64,000 bases of DNA, taken from NCBI RefSeq assembly GCF_963526985.1, contig NZ_CAURPW010000002.1, positions 62,001 to 126,000 of the forward strand, read 5' to 3'. The position numbers were made by a program, and so were the translations under genes. Source of the DNA: an uncultured Campylobacter sp. (lineage in GTDB: Bacteria; Campylobacterota; Campylobacteria; Campylobacterales; Campylobacteraceae). Below are positions 18,020-25,563 of the stretch, piece by piece (position 1 is the stretch's first letter; the number at the start of each line of letters is the position of its first letter). A model generated the notes under the pieces. The model did not search any database and had not been told where the DNA came from. It was given only the letters and a program-made list of their open reading frames with translations.

Positions 18020-18455
18020 TTTCGTCCCTTTAAATAGCAAAATCATACTACGAAAAATTTAAAAATTTATAAAATTCGGCCTTTTGTTTTACTGCGGTTA
18101 AAATTTAACGAAACGGCGGGTAAATTTTACCGAGCGGGGTTAAATTTAACGGTTTAGGTTGCGGCGCATTTTGTAAATTTTGCGTGCGCGCTCGGCGATT
18201 TTTGGAGTTTTAGATAAATTTTGCAAATTTGAGTTCTATTTAACGGCGGCAAATTTGATATAGTTTTTAAAATTTAGTTTGCAAAACCGCGCGGACAAAA
18301 TTTGGATATTTTAAAAAAATTGATTGAGATTTTGCTTTTTCGAGATGCGGGTTAGAAAATATACAAGACGCTAGACTTAAAGTCGCATTAAATTTGACCG
18401 AGTAAGAAAAAGAAGTTCGCCGACCGCCGAGTGCGGCAAATCGACGAAAGCGAGT
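18020..18455 (-). other. Gene-free spacer with a short dispersed-repeat match
   Basis: No credible frame. CGAGATGCGGGT near 18341-18352 resembles the reverse complement of the CTAGACCCGCATCTTG segment at 59991-60006 (repeat family in findings). Confidence 0.4.
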
Positions 18456-19004
18456 TTATTTTATAACGCCGCAAACCATTCTAGCGCCGCCGCCGCCAAG
18501 AGGTTTTGGATGGTCGCTGTGGTTATCGCCGCCGACGTGGATCATTAGCGAGTGGCCTTTTAGCTCATCTAAGCTCTTGATTTTCGGAGCTAGGACCGGA
18601 TAAACCGCGTTACCCTCGGCATCCACAAAAAGCGCAGGCAAATCGCCCTTGTGACCGTTGTCGTCCCATGCAAACGAGTGTTTTTTGGTGTCGCTTGGAT
18701 CCCAGTGACCGCCCGCTTTCATGCCTAGACCCTTTTCATTTGCGCCGCAGTCAGCGTTTTGATGCACGTGAAATCCGTGCGCGCCGCCCTCAAGGCCTTT
18801 AAGATTCGGAAATAGCGCCACGCCGTAGTTAGTTTCAACAGCTACTACCTCGCCAACGACAGTGTTGCCCTTTTCGCTTAGTTGCTCCATAGTGACGACT
18901 AGGTGCTTGCCAGCCTTTGGATCAAAGGCTTTTTCCTCGTGCGCAAGAGCGCTAGTAGCAAGCATACAGCCTAGAGCCGCGCTAGCTAAAACGATTTTTT
19001 TCAT
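18456..19004 (-). CDS. sodC: Periplasmic Cu/Zn superoxide dismutase
   Basis: A 182-residue protein with signal peptide [21 protein letters not shown]. It has the SodC copper-site motif [10 protein letters not shown], the zinc-loop [24 protein letters not shown], and the C-terminal [25 protein letters not shown] with the second disulfide Cys and the active-site Arg. It converts superoxide to peroxide in the periplasm, a defence against host or environmental oxidants. A strong AAGGAGAAAAA site precedes the ATG. It is a single-gene unit. Confidence 0.97.
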   Translation of the reverse strand: MKKIVLASAALGCMLATSALAHEEKAFDPKAGKHLVVTMEQLSEKGNTVVGEVVAVETNYGVALFPNLKGLEGGAHGFHVHQNADCGANEKGLGMKAGGHWDPSDTKKHSFAWDDNGHKGDLPALFVDAEGNAVYPVLAPKIKSLDELKGHSLMIHVGGDNHSDHPKPLGGGGARMVCGVIK

Positions 19005-19273
19005 TTTTTCTCCTTAAAATGTAATTGCAAGGTAACTATAGCCTAAATTTGATTAATTTGGGCTTTAAATTTAAGCGATTTTAGGATACCCCCAAAGTTA
19101 AAATTTGCCGCCGGTTTAGGGCTTGATTTACCGCCGTAAAAGCCTAAATTTAGCGCGACGATACAAAAACTTGCTGCCCGCACCAGGTCTTACGCAAGCA
19201 AATTTAGCGATTTTGTCTGCGATAGTCGCTAAACACTAATAAAACAAATAGCCAAAAATCAAAAGCGCGAAAT

Positions 19274-20035
19274 TTATTTTATCCGGTCTAAAATTTGCGC
19301 CAGCTCGCCGCTTTGACCGATGCGGTAGAGCGCAAAGTCGTATTTGATCGGATCGGCGGGGTCAAATTCGCAAAGCTTGTCCGTTAGCTCGCGCACGGCT
19401 TTAAAATCATAGCTTTTGCGAGAGATTAGGCCCAAATTTAGCGAAACTCGGTGCGTATGCACGTCAAGAGGTATGAGGAGCTTGCTTTTTGGCAGGCTTT
19501 TAAAAAGTCCAAGGTCGATGTCGCTATCTCGCACCATCCAGCGCAGGAACATATTGTAGCGTTTATACGGGCTTTGCGGTGCTTTTTCGTACGGCTTGCC
19601 GAAAAAAAACTCATACCCCTCCGAGCGGTAAGGATTTAGCGAGTAGATAAATTTGATGAGTTCATTTACGCCCTCTATCATCGAGCCGCTTTTTTCAAAA
19701 CCCGATCTCACCGCGCTTTCGATATCGCCGTGCTTTTTTAGGCGCGAAAAGGTAATAAAAATCTGCCGCACGTCCTCGCAGCTTTGAAAGCGGTATTTAT
19801 GCCGCGTCAAATTTGAGGTGATTTCGTCCTCGCTTTTATCCAGTAGCGAAAAATCAAGCGAATTTAGAAAATTTACGATGAGTTTTGCGTTGCCGTAGGC
19901 AAAAAGAGCGCAGATGAGCGAGGTCTCGGGCGTTTTAAATTTGCTAGCGACTTGTAGCGGATCGGCGGCCGCAAACAAGTCCGCATGGGTGTTTTTAGAG
20001 ATTACGTTTTGATCTAGGAGGGTTTTTAAGTCCAT
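19274..20035 (-). CDS. TIGR02757-family protein, HhH-glycosylase-like
   Basis: A 253-residue protein that I recognise as the TIGR02757/DUF2400 family from the invariant LLIPLDVHTHRVSLNLGLI block near the C-terminal third and FDPADPIKYDFALYRIG at the end. The family resembles helix-hairpin-helix DNA glycosylases, but no biochemical role is established to my knowledge. The N-terminal half contains PETSLICALFAYGNAK and the middle LNPYRSEGYEFFFG. The start codon abuts a 15-bp inverted repeat that contains the only AAGG ribosome-binding site. Confidence 0.85.
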   Translation of the reverse strand: MDLKTLLDQNVISKNTHADLFAAADPLQVASKFKTPETSLICALFAYGNAKLIVNFLNSLDFSLLDKSEDEITSNLTRHKYRFQSCEDVRQIFITFSRLKKHGDIESAVRSGFEKSGSMIEGVNELIKFIYSLNPYRSEGYEFFFGKPYEKAPQSPYKRYNMFLRWMVRDSDIDLGLFKSLPKSKLLIPLDVHTHRVSLNLGLISRKSYDFKAVRELTDKLCEFDPADPIKYDFALYRIGQSGELAQILDRIK

Positions 20036-20078
20036 TTTTAGCCTTTTTGGCCGAGATTTTAAACCAAAAAGGCTAAAA
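20036..20078 (-). repeat. 15-bp perfect inverted repeat: flgK terminator overlapping the next gene's ribosome-binding site
   Basis: TTTTAGCCTTTTTGG and CCAAAAAGGCTAAAA with a 13-base loop. It lies 12 bases after the flgK stop, so it should fold in the flgK transcript. Its 3' arm on the minus strand ends directly at the ATG of the TIGR02757 gene and includes the AAGG site. It can therefore both end flgK transcripts and shut off translation of read-through RNA. Confidence 0.65.
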
Positions 20079-20089
20079 GAAATTTAAAT

Positions 20090-21943
20090 TTACTGTTTTA
20101 GCGTGAGCAAGGTATCAAGCATCTTTTCCACGGTCGTGATGATTTTGGCCGCCGCGCCGTAGCTGCTTTGAAAGCGTATGAGATTTGTTAGCTCCTCGTT
20201 TAAATTTACGCCGCTAACGGACTGATACTCGGACATCGCAACCTTGTGTATAGCGGTATTTGCGTCATTTAAATCGTTATTTGCCTGAGTCTGGCTGGCT
20301 AGATCGGTGGTGATATAGCGGTAGTAGCCCTCGACGCTCTCTTCTTTATCCGCATGCTTATCGGAGTAAAATATGATTTTTTTATACTGCATCTGCACCA
20401 TATCGTTTGCGACTTCGTTGTTGCCCGGAGTCGGATTTGAGTAGGCTTTTAGCTTGTGCGGATTTTCGGTTAGCTCGCTTTTTACGCTCATATTTTTCGC
20501 GTTTCCGCCCTCAAAGACCCTATTTATCCCGATAATACCCGGGAAATTCGTGCCCCGGTCTACAAAAGCGACGCTATACTCGCCGGCATTTCTTTTAGGG
20601 GTTACGCCAAACGTGCCTTTGCCCGTCGCCGCGTCGTATTGGTAGTTTGCCTGAAAATAATCATCCACATCGTTTAGCGAGTTATTGTCGCCGTTGTCGT
20701 CGGTGTCGGAGTTAAAGTCCCGCACGATAGAGTTGCCGCGCGTGTTGTCGTTCATAGACGTGGTTGCGTTTACGTTTATCGTCTTGCGTGCGACCTCTTG
20801 GCCTTGGTTATTATAAACTACGACGTCAAAGCTACCGTGTTTGATGTCGTTATTAAAATTCATCAGCGTCCTAGAGTTGCTTAATCCGTCTAGTTCGTCC
20901 GTTACGGCGTTTTCTACGGCTGATTTGGCGTAGATGTTATTTGTCTCGTTGATGATGCCTTTAGCAAACGTATTTAGGTTGTCGATGTATTTTTGTATTG
21001 TTCCGTCTTGAAATTCTCCGTTATCATCCACTCTGCGTCCGCGTAGATCTAGCGCGGCACCTAATTTACCGCCTGAAATTCGTCCGTTTAGATCGACCTT
21101 TTTACCGTCGTCCCTCTCGAAAAATACGCCTTTAAAATCGCTCTTATCGCTTATCCTATCGACTGTTAGCGGATGATACGTCGTGCCGTCTACGATGTTA
21201 AATCCGGATATATTTATCTGATGCTTCGTACCCATATCGGTTACAGTCGGATCGACATTACTGCTTTGTAATTGCCCTTTAAATACGCTGATACCTACAA
21301 GCTTTGACATCGCAAGCTCGAGCTGATCGCGTTTATCTCGCAGGTCGTTTGCTCTAGTAGTGCCGACTGATTCGACCCGGACGATCTCTTTATTTATCTG
21401 CGCGATTTGCTTGGCGTATTTGTTGATCTCGTTTACGGAAACTTCTACCTGCGAGTCCACGTCTTTTTGTATCTTTGTTAGCATATCGTGGGCTTTATTT
21501 ATGCTATTTGATAGCATTGCTGCCGAATTTAGCAAATTTACTTTCTGCGAGCCTTCGGTCGGGTTTGAGGCAAGGTTATTCCAAGCGTTGAAATAATTTT
21601 GCAAATCTCTGCCTATACCCACGCTTTGCAGATCTGGAAAGCGCTGCGAAATCTCTTCTAAAATTTGCTTTTTATATTCGCTTGATTCTAAATTTATATT
21701 TGAAGTACGAAGTCTAGCGAAAGTAAACTCGTCATGCACGCGCACGACAGTATCGACTTTAGTACCCGTGCCGATATCTCCGGGCATATCGTGAAAAGGC
21801 TCTCTAGCAGACTGCACGACGCGCTGCCTCGTATAGTGCTCGCTATCGGCGTTTGTGATGTTGTGTCCAGTCGTGGTGATTTGCGTTTGCGCGGCATCTA
21901 GGCCGCTCATTCCGATATGTAAAGACGAAAAAATATTAGCCAT
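20090..21943 (-). CDS. flgK: Flagellar hook-associated protein FlgK (HAP1)
   Basis: A 617-residue secreted flagellar junction protein. The N-terminal heptad-type export region (SSLHIGMSGLDAAQTQITTTGHNITNADSEHYTRQ, flagellin-like) and the C-terminal VNLNEELTNLIRFQSSYGAAAKIITTVEKM coiled region are the conserved D0/D1 parts. The middle is variable, as in other Campylobacter. It sits at the hook-filament junction with FlgL. It is the last gene of the flgM-flgN-flgK segment; its ATG lies 2 bases after the flgN stop. A strong hairpin follows the stop. Confidence 0.96.
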   Translation of the reverse strand: MANIFSSLHIGMSGLDAAQTQITTTGHNITNADSEHYTRQRVVQSAREPFHDMPGDIGTGTKVDTVVRVHDEFTFARLRTSNINLESSEYKKQILEEISQRFPDLQSVGIGRDLQNYFNAWNNLASNPTEGSQKVNLLNSAAMLSNSINKAHDMLTKIQKDVDSQVEVSVNEINKYAKQIAQINKEIVRVESVGTTRANDLRDKRDQLELAMSKLVGISVFKGQLQSSNVDPTVTDMGTKHQINISGFNIVDGTTYHPLTVDRISDKSDFKGVFFERDDGKKVDLNGRISGGKLGAALDLRGRRVDDNGEFQDGTIQKYIDNLNTFAKGIINETNNIYAKSAVENAVTDELDGLSNSRTLMNFNNDIKHGSFDVVVYNNQGQEVARKTINVNATTSMNDNTRGNSIVRDFNSDTDDNGDNNSLNDVDDYFQANYQYDAATGKGTFGVTPKRNAGEYSVAFVDRGTNFPGIIGINRVFEGGNAKNMSVKSELTENPHKLKAYSNPTPGNNEVANDMVQMQYKKIIFYSDKHADKEESVEGYYRYITTDLASQTQANNDLNDANTAIHKVAMSEYQSVSGVNLNEELTNLIRFQSSYGAAAKIITTVEKMLDTLLTLKQ

Positions 21944-21945
21944 TT

Positions 21946-22374
21946 TTAAACCCTCGTTTTAAATAAACTTTCAGGCGTCAAGCCCTCTTTGTCGTAGTTG
22001 CCCGGCTCACTTTTAAACATATTTTTTAGCAAGCTATCGAAAAATTCTTTCACTCCGACGACGTATTTTGCGTATTCTTTATTTTTTGAGTAGAGCTCTT
22101 CAAGCTTTGAACGCATAAGCGCGAGAGATGATTTTACCTCATCATCTAGGATCGAGCTTAAATTTGCCCCGCCGTTTTCCCTCGAGACCCTTAAAAGCTC
22201 TTTATCTAGTAGCGATTTTATAGATTCGAATTTTTTAACCAGCTCGTTTTTGCGTCTAACGCTATCATCGACCCTGCTGTGGTCGGCTAGTTTTATCTTT
22301 TCTATATCTTCCGTAGTTTGGGCGATGAGTTCGTCTAGCACTCCCATCGCCTCGTCCAAATATCTTTTAAGCAT
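21946..22374 (-). CDS. flgN: FlgN-like flagellar chaperone
   Basis: A 142-residue, largely helical, charged protein between flgM and flgK. FlgN proteins are ~140-residue export chaperones for FlgK and FlgL with little sequence conservation. Here the long helix pattern (DELIAQTTEDIEKIKLAD, RRKNELVKKFESIKSLLDKE), the size and the position directly before flgK support the call. The C. jejuni gene in the same place has the same length class. The ATG follows AAAGGACAAAA. Confidence 0.8.
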   Translation of the reverse strand: MLKRYLDEAMGVLDELIAQTTEDIEKIKLADHSRVDDSVRRKNELVKKFESIKSLLDKELLRVSRENGGANLSSILDDEVKSSLALMRSKLEELYSKNKEYAKYVVGVKEFFDSLLKNMFKSEPGNYDKEGLTPESLFKTRV

Positions 22375-22409
22375 TTTTGTCCTTTCTTTTTACGCAAGGA
22401 CAAAAAATT

Positions 22410-22613
22410 TTATAAAAGCGTATCGGCAACGGCTTTTGCAGTCTTAGACATATCTAGTTTATATGTTCCGTTTGCGATCTGCTCGGCTATCTTTGCAACC
22501 TTGCTTTCTTCTTTGCCTTGTGTTTTTTCCATATTTTCGCTCTTTTTTACGTCGTTTGAGCGAGTGATTTGTTGCGGGCTCATGCCCAGTTTAGCTCCTA
22601 AAGTTCCTATCAT
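22410..22613 (-). CDS. flgM: Anti-sigma-28 factor FlgM
   Basis: A 67-residue protein. The C-terminal half (KVAKIAEQIANGTYKLDMSK, then TAKAVADTLL) is the sigma-binding region typical of FlgM. It holds FliA (sigma-28) inactive until the hook is complete and FlgM is exported or otherwise released. The frame extends to a TTG at 22619, but the ATG at 22613 has an AAAAAGG site at good spacing. A sigma-28-like promoter lies directly upstream, giving feedback control. Short genes of this type are often missed, but the sequence and position agree. Confidence 0.87.
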   Translation of the reverse strand: MIGTLGAKLGMSPQQITRSNDVKKSENMEKTQGKEESKVAKIAEQIANGTYKLDMSKTAKAVADTLL

Positions 22614-22643
22614 TTTCAAGCCTTTTTAGATTTGTTAAAAACT

Positions 22644-22671
22644 AAATCGGCAAATTTTGAAATCTCTTAAG
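22644..22671 (-). promoter_or_regulatory. Sigma-28 (FliA) promoter of flgM
   Basis: On the minus strand a CGATTT -10 (22644-22649) is preceded at about 16-17 bases by CTTAAG. This fits the TAA(A/G)-N~17-CGAT(A/T)T pattern of Campylobacter FliA promoters. The -35 lies in the last codons of the flgJ-like gene, 30-50 bases before the flgM start. Confidence 0.55.
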
Positions 22672-22978
22672 CCCTTTCTTTCAAATAATTGAATAAAAGT
22701 TCGCTAAAGCCTAAATTTCCGCTCAGAGCCTTGCTCATCGTATCGTTATACATCGAGTGATAGATCTCGTCTCCGGCGTCTTTGCCGAATAACGGATTTT
22801 CGTCCTTTAGCGCGATATCTAGCACGCTTTTAACCAAAAACGCCTCAAAAGCATCGGTTTGCTCTTTTAAAAGCGTGTCTTGTTCGCTTTGAGGCTTATT
22901 AGCGCGCCTGTTTTCGATAGAGCTCGTGGCGAATTTATTATAAGAGCTTAAAGCCGCCGAAGTATCTACGTTTAACAT
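22667..22978 (-). CDS. FlgJ-like rod-binding protein (rod-cap domain only)
   Basis: A 103-residue protein matching the N-terminal rod-binding domain of FlgJ (FEAFLVKSVLDIALKDENPLFG, then GDEIYHSMYNDTMSKALS and LGFSELLFNYL). The muramidase domain of enterobacterial FlgJ is absent, as is usual in epsilonproteobacteria. It probably caps the growing rod in the periplasm. Its ATG overlaps the flgI stop by one base (TAATG), so it is coupled to flgI. Confidence 0.87.
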   Translation of the reverse strand: MLNVDTSAALSSYNKFATSSIENRRANKPQSEQDTLLKEQTDAFEAFLVKSVLDIALKDENPLFGKDAGDEIYHSMYNDTMSKALSGNLGFSELLFNYLKERA

Positions 22979-24039
22979 TATATTATCTCCAAATTTACGT
23001 GTATAGCGCCCACGCGTTTTAGATTTTCCATTATCGCTATTATGTCGCTAGGAGTCGCGCCCATCTTGCTTAATGCCCTTGCGACGCTAGCTACAGTGGT
23101 TTTTTCGCCGCTGATTTTTAGCATGTTAGTTAGCGGATCGACCGCTGCGCCGTCTTGCAAGTCGATTGTTTGCCCGCTTGCCGCCATATCGTCATACGAG
23201 CTAGGTTCTATCTTTATCGTGATATCTTTGTGCGTGATGACGACTGGATCGACCGTGATATTTATACCGCTTACTATCGTGCCGGTGCGCTCGTCGATTA
23301 CGATTTTATCTAGCGCTTTATAGTCAACGTCTAAATTTAACACCTTAGCGATAAACTCAACCGCGTTTGAGCCTTCCGGTTTTGATACTTTGATGGTTCT
23401 AGAGTCGATAGCCGTCGCAGTTTCGCCGCCTAGATTTAAATTTACCACTCTTTGGATATTTGAAGCGGTGTCGAAATTCGACTCCTTTAAACTTAAAAAT
23501 ATCGCTTCTTGATTATAGATATCGTATGCGATCTCGCGCTCTACAATAGCGCCGCTTGGGATCGTACCTGCAGTTACGTGGTTGCCGTCCTTGCTTGCTC
23601 CGCCGCGAGAAGCCGTCTTGCCGCCTATGGTTAGCGAGCCTTGCGCTAAAGCGTATATGTCGCCGTCCACGCCCTTAAGCGGCGTCATCAAAAGCGTTCC
23701 GCCCTGCAGGCTTTTGGCGTCGCCGATAGATGAGATCACGACATCAAGCTTATCGCCCTGCCTAGCAAACGGCGGTAGCTTTGCGATAACCATAACCGCA
23801 GCGGTATTTTTTGACTTGATGTCGTCGGGCTTGATTTTTACGTTCACGCTTTGAAGCATATTTGAAAGAGACTGGATCGTAAACTCCGAGCTACTGCCGT
23901 CGCCAGAGCCGTTTAGACCGACGACCAGACCGTATCCGATCAGCTGATTTTCCCTCACGCCGACGACGTTTGCGATGTCTTTTATCTGCGCCGCAAAAGC
24001 CGATATAGCAAGGGTTAGCAAGCATGCCGCTAGTTTCAT
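22978..24039 (-). CDS. flgI: Flagellar P-ring protein FlgI
   Basis: A 353-residue periplasmic ring protein. Signal peptide MKLAACLLTLAISAFAAQI leads into the invariant IKDIANVVGVRENQLIGYGL and VVGLNGSGDGS. TPLKGVDGDIYALAQGSL, VVNLNLGGETATAIDSRTIKV and IVIDERTGTIVSGINITV are further family blocks. The frame is open to 24078, but the ATG at 24039 starts the signal peptide and has AAGGA at the right distance. It is preceded by a sigma-54 promoter and by an inverted repeat covering its ribosome-binding site. It heads the flgI-flgJ-like-flgM-flgN-flgK run. Confidence 0.96.
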   Translation of the reverse strand: MKLAACLLTLAISAFAAQIKDIANVVGVRENQLIGYGLVVGLNGSGDGSSSEFTIQSLSNMLQSVNVKIKPDDIKSKNTAAVMVIAKLPPFARQGDKLDVVISSIGDAKSLQGGTLLMTPLKGVDGDIYALAQGSLTIGGKTASRGGASKDGNHVTAGTIPSGAIVEREIAYDIYNQEAIFLSLKESNFDTASNIQRVVNLNLGGETATAIDSRTIKVSKPEGSNAVEFIAKVLNLDVDYKALDKIVIDERTGTIVSGINITVDPVVITHKDITIKIEPSSYDDMAASGQTIDLQDGAAVDPLTNMLKISGEKTTVASVARALSKMGATPSDIIAIMENLKRVGAIHVNLEII

Positions 24040-24074
24040 TTTCGTCCTTAAATTTGTATTTTCAAGGACGAAAA
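24039..24074 (-). repeat. 11-bp perfect inverted repeat covering the flgI ribosome-binding site
   Basis: TTTTCGTCCTT and AAGGACGAAAA with a 14-base loop. In RNA read from the minus strand the 3' arm contains the AAGGA site and reaches the A of the flgI ATG. The predicted sigma-54 start point (about 24063) lies in the loop. Only transcripts entering from rsmD would carry both arms. Confidence 0.6.
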
Positions 24075-24088
24075 GCAATTAGCATTCC
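24075..24088 (-). promoter_or_regulatory. Sigma-54 (RpoN) promoter of flgI
   Basis: On the minus strand TTGGAATGCTAATTGCTTTT matches the RpoN consensus: GG at 24088-24087 and GC at 24076-24075 with exactly 10 bases between, flanked by the usual TTGGAA and TTGCTT. This fits class 2 flagellar control by FlgSR/RpoN in Campylobacter. Confidence 0.8.
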
Positions 24089-24106
24089 AAATTTGAAATA
24101 AAAATT

Positions 24107-24673
24107 TTAAGAATAGTAGCTAAGCGAGGTGTTTCCGAATTTTTTAGATTTTAAAAGCGTAAACGCGCCGATGTTTTCCGGTAAATTTAGATGGCTGGCG
24201 TGCTCGAAAGCGATCAAGTAAATTTTATCTTTTGGCAAATTTCTTGCTAAATTTACGCACTTTTCATAAACGTCAGCAAAGCCTTCCCTGATATCAAAAG
24301 GCGGGTCAAGATACAAGATAACGGGCAAATTTTGCCTCGCGACGACGGCGGGAGTAGTATCAAAAGTATCGCCGTTTATGATTTCTAACTCGTCGCCGAT
24401 AAGCTTAGCGTTTTGTATCGCGATCTTGTAGGCGTTTTTGTCGATTTCTACCGCGTAAGCCTTTGTCGCGCCGTTACTTAGCGCCTCTGCGGCCATCAGC
24501 GCGCTACCGCCGAAAGCCTCGATAAAAACCTTACCCGATAGCTCGTAGCGAAACGAATCGAAAAACGAGCCCTTGACGATGCTTTTGGTGCTTCGCGTAG
24601 TTTGAAGCGATGGCAAAAGCAGCTTTTTACCTTTAAATTTACCGCTTGAAATCGTAGCGTAGAGATTTTTCAA
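24107..24673 (-). CDS. rsmD: 16S rRNA (guanine(966)-N(2))-methyltransferase RsmD
   Basis: A 188-residue methyltransferase. It begins with the RsmD pattern ISSGKFKGKKLLLP, then TRSTKSIVKGSFFDSF, a SAM pocket FIEAFGGSALMAAEALSNGA and the catalytic LYLDPPFDIREG (DPPF, N2-guanine methylation). It starts at a TTG whose bases overlap the stop of the gene before it (TTGA), with AAGGA upstream. It methylates G966 in helix 31 of 16S rRNA. Read-through from this gene would enter flgI. Confidence 0.93.
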   Translation of the reverse strand: MKNLYATISSGKFKGKKLLLPSLQTTRSTKSIVKGSFFDSFRYELSGKVFIEAFGGSALMAAEALSNGATKAYAVEIDKNAYKIAIQNAKLIGDELEIINGDTFDTTPAVVARQNLPVILYLDPPFDIREGFADVYEKCVNLARNLPKDKIYLIAFEHASHLNLPENIGAFTLLKSKKFGNTSLSYYS

Positions 24674-25047
24674 CGAGCTTTCCTTAGAACCGCGAGCAGC
24701 TCTTCTTTAAATTTATCTATCAAATTTGAAACCTCAAGCTCCAAATTTGAACCATTTTGCGACGCGGCTTTTTCTTTTGCTGGCGCAGCCGCGCGAGAAG
24801 GCGCGACTGGTTCTGAAAACTGGATCGCCGAGTAAAACTCCTCAAGCGCGGAGATAAGGACTTCTTTGCTAAAAGGGATTTTTAGATGCGGCGAGTGCTC
24901 GGCTATCACGAAAACGGGCTTTTTGGATTCTATCTTTTTATCCGCCACGATAAAATCGCAATCTTTTTTAGGCGAGATAAAATCTCTCAAAAATAACCTT
25001 AGCGACTCCCCCAGCAAAATGCAGTCGCACTCAAGCGAAATTTTCAC
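24670..25047 (-). CDS. Conserved hypothetical protein before rsmD
   Basis: A 125-residue protein starting at a GTG behind AAAGGAGAATTT. An N-terminal alpha/beta part (ISLECDCILLGESLRLFL, KKPVFVIAE) is followed by an Ala/Pro-rich linker (APSRAAAPAKEKAAS) and a helical tail (LEVSNLIDKFKEELLAVL). I do not recognise a domain. It is translationally coupled to rsmD and diverges from flaG. The N-terminal half could be a degenerate receiver-like fold, but the phosphoacceptor pattern is absent. Confidence 0.7.
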   Translation of the reverse strand: MKISLECDCILLGESLRLFLRDFISPKKDCDFIVADKKIESKKPVFVIAEHSPHLKIPFSKEVLISALEEFYSAIQFSEPVAPSRAAAPAKEKAASQNGSNLELEVSNLIDKFKEELLAVLRKAR

Positions 25048-25133
25048 AAATTCTCCTTTCCGCCTTGATTTAGGCCGGATTTTAACAAATTTATACGAAA
25101 ATTTAAATTAAGAAAAAATTTGCCCGGCTGGGC

Positions 25134-25160
25134 TAAAAAAATTTGCAAATTTGACGATAT
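25134..25160 (+). promoter_or_regulatory. Sigma-28 (FliA) promoter of flaG-fliD-fliS
   Basis: TAAA (25134-25137), 17 bases, then CGATAT (25155-25160). This matches the FliA pattern TAAA-N15-GCCGATAA in spacing and Campylobacter's CGATAT -10. It is 30 bases upstream of the flaG ATG. Confidence 0.75.
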
Positions 25161-25190
25161 AGAAGCTAGCAAACATTTAAAGGAGAAAAT

Positions 25191-25562
25191 ATGGAAATTT
25201 TCAAAGCGGCAAGCCAGCCGATGGCAAACGCGGCTACAAGCTCGCATGCGCAAAGCTCTACTCAAACTAGAGAGGTCGAGCAAACTCACATCCAGCATGA
25301 CGCTACGCGTAATTTAACCGAGCAAAATAACGAAACGCTAAGCAAAGAAGTAAAAGAAGCTACTGAAAAACTAAATAAACAAATGGAAGATCTAGGCACC
25401 AGCATACGCTTTGGCTATAACGATAAAATAGGCGCGATGTACGTAAACGTAATGGAGATGAAAACGGGCGAAGTTATTCGCAAGATCCCGACCGAGCAGG
25501 CGATGAAGCTAAGCGAGTATTTCAAAGAAGCCGTCGGCGTATTATTTGACAAGGAGAGCTAA
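25191..25562 (+). CDS. flaG: FlaG-family flagellar protein
   Basis: A 123-residue protein. The C-terminal half is the FlaG domain: LGTSIRFGYNDKIGAMYV, then VMEMKTGEVIRKIPTEQAM and KLSEYFKEAVG. The N-terminal half is low-complexity and Gln/Thr-rich. FlaG influences filament length in Campylobacter and lies immediately before fliD. AAAGGAGAAAAT precedes the ATG, and a sigma-28 promoter lies upstream. Its stop is 1 base before the fliD ATG. Confidence 0.93.
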   Translation: MEIFKAASQPMANAATSSHAQSSTQTREVEQTHIQHDATRNLTEQNNETLSKEVKEATEKLNKQMEDLGTSIRFGYNDKIGAMYVNVMEMKTGEVIRKIPTEQAMKLSEYFKEAVGVLFDKES

Positions 25563-25563
25563 A

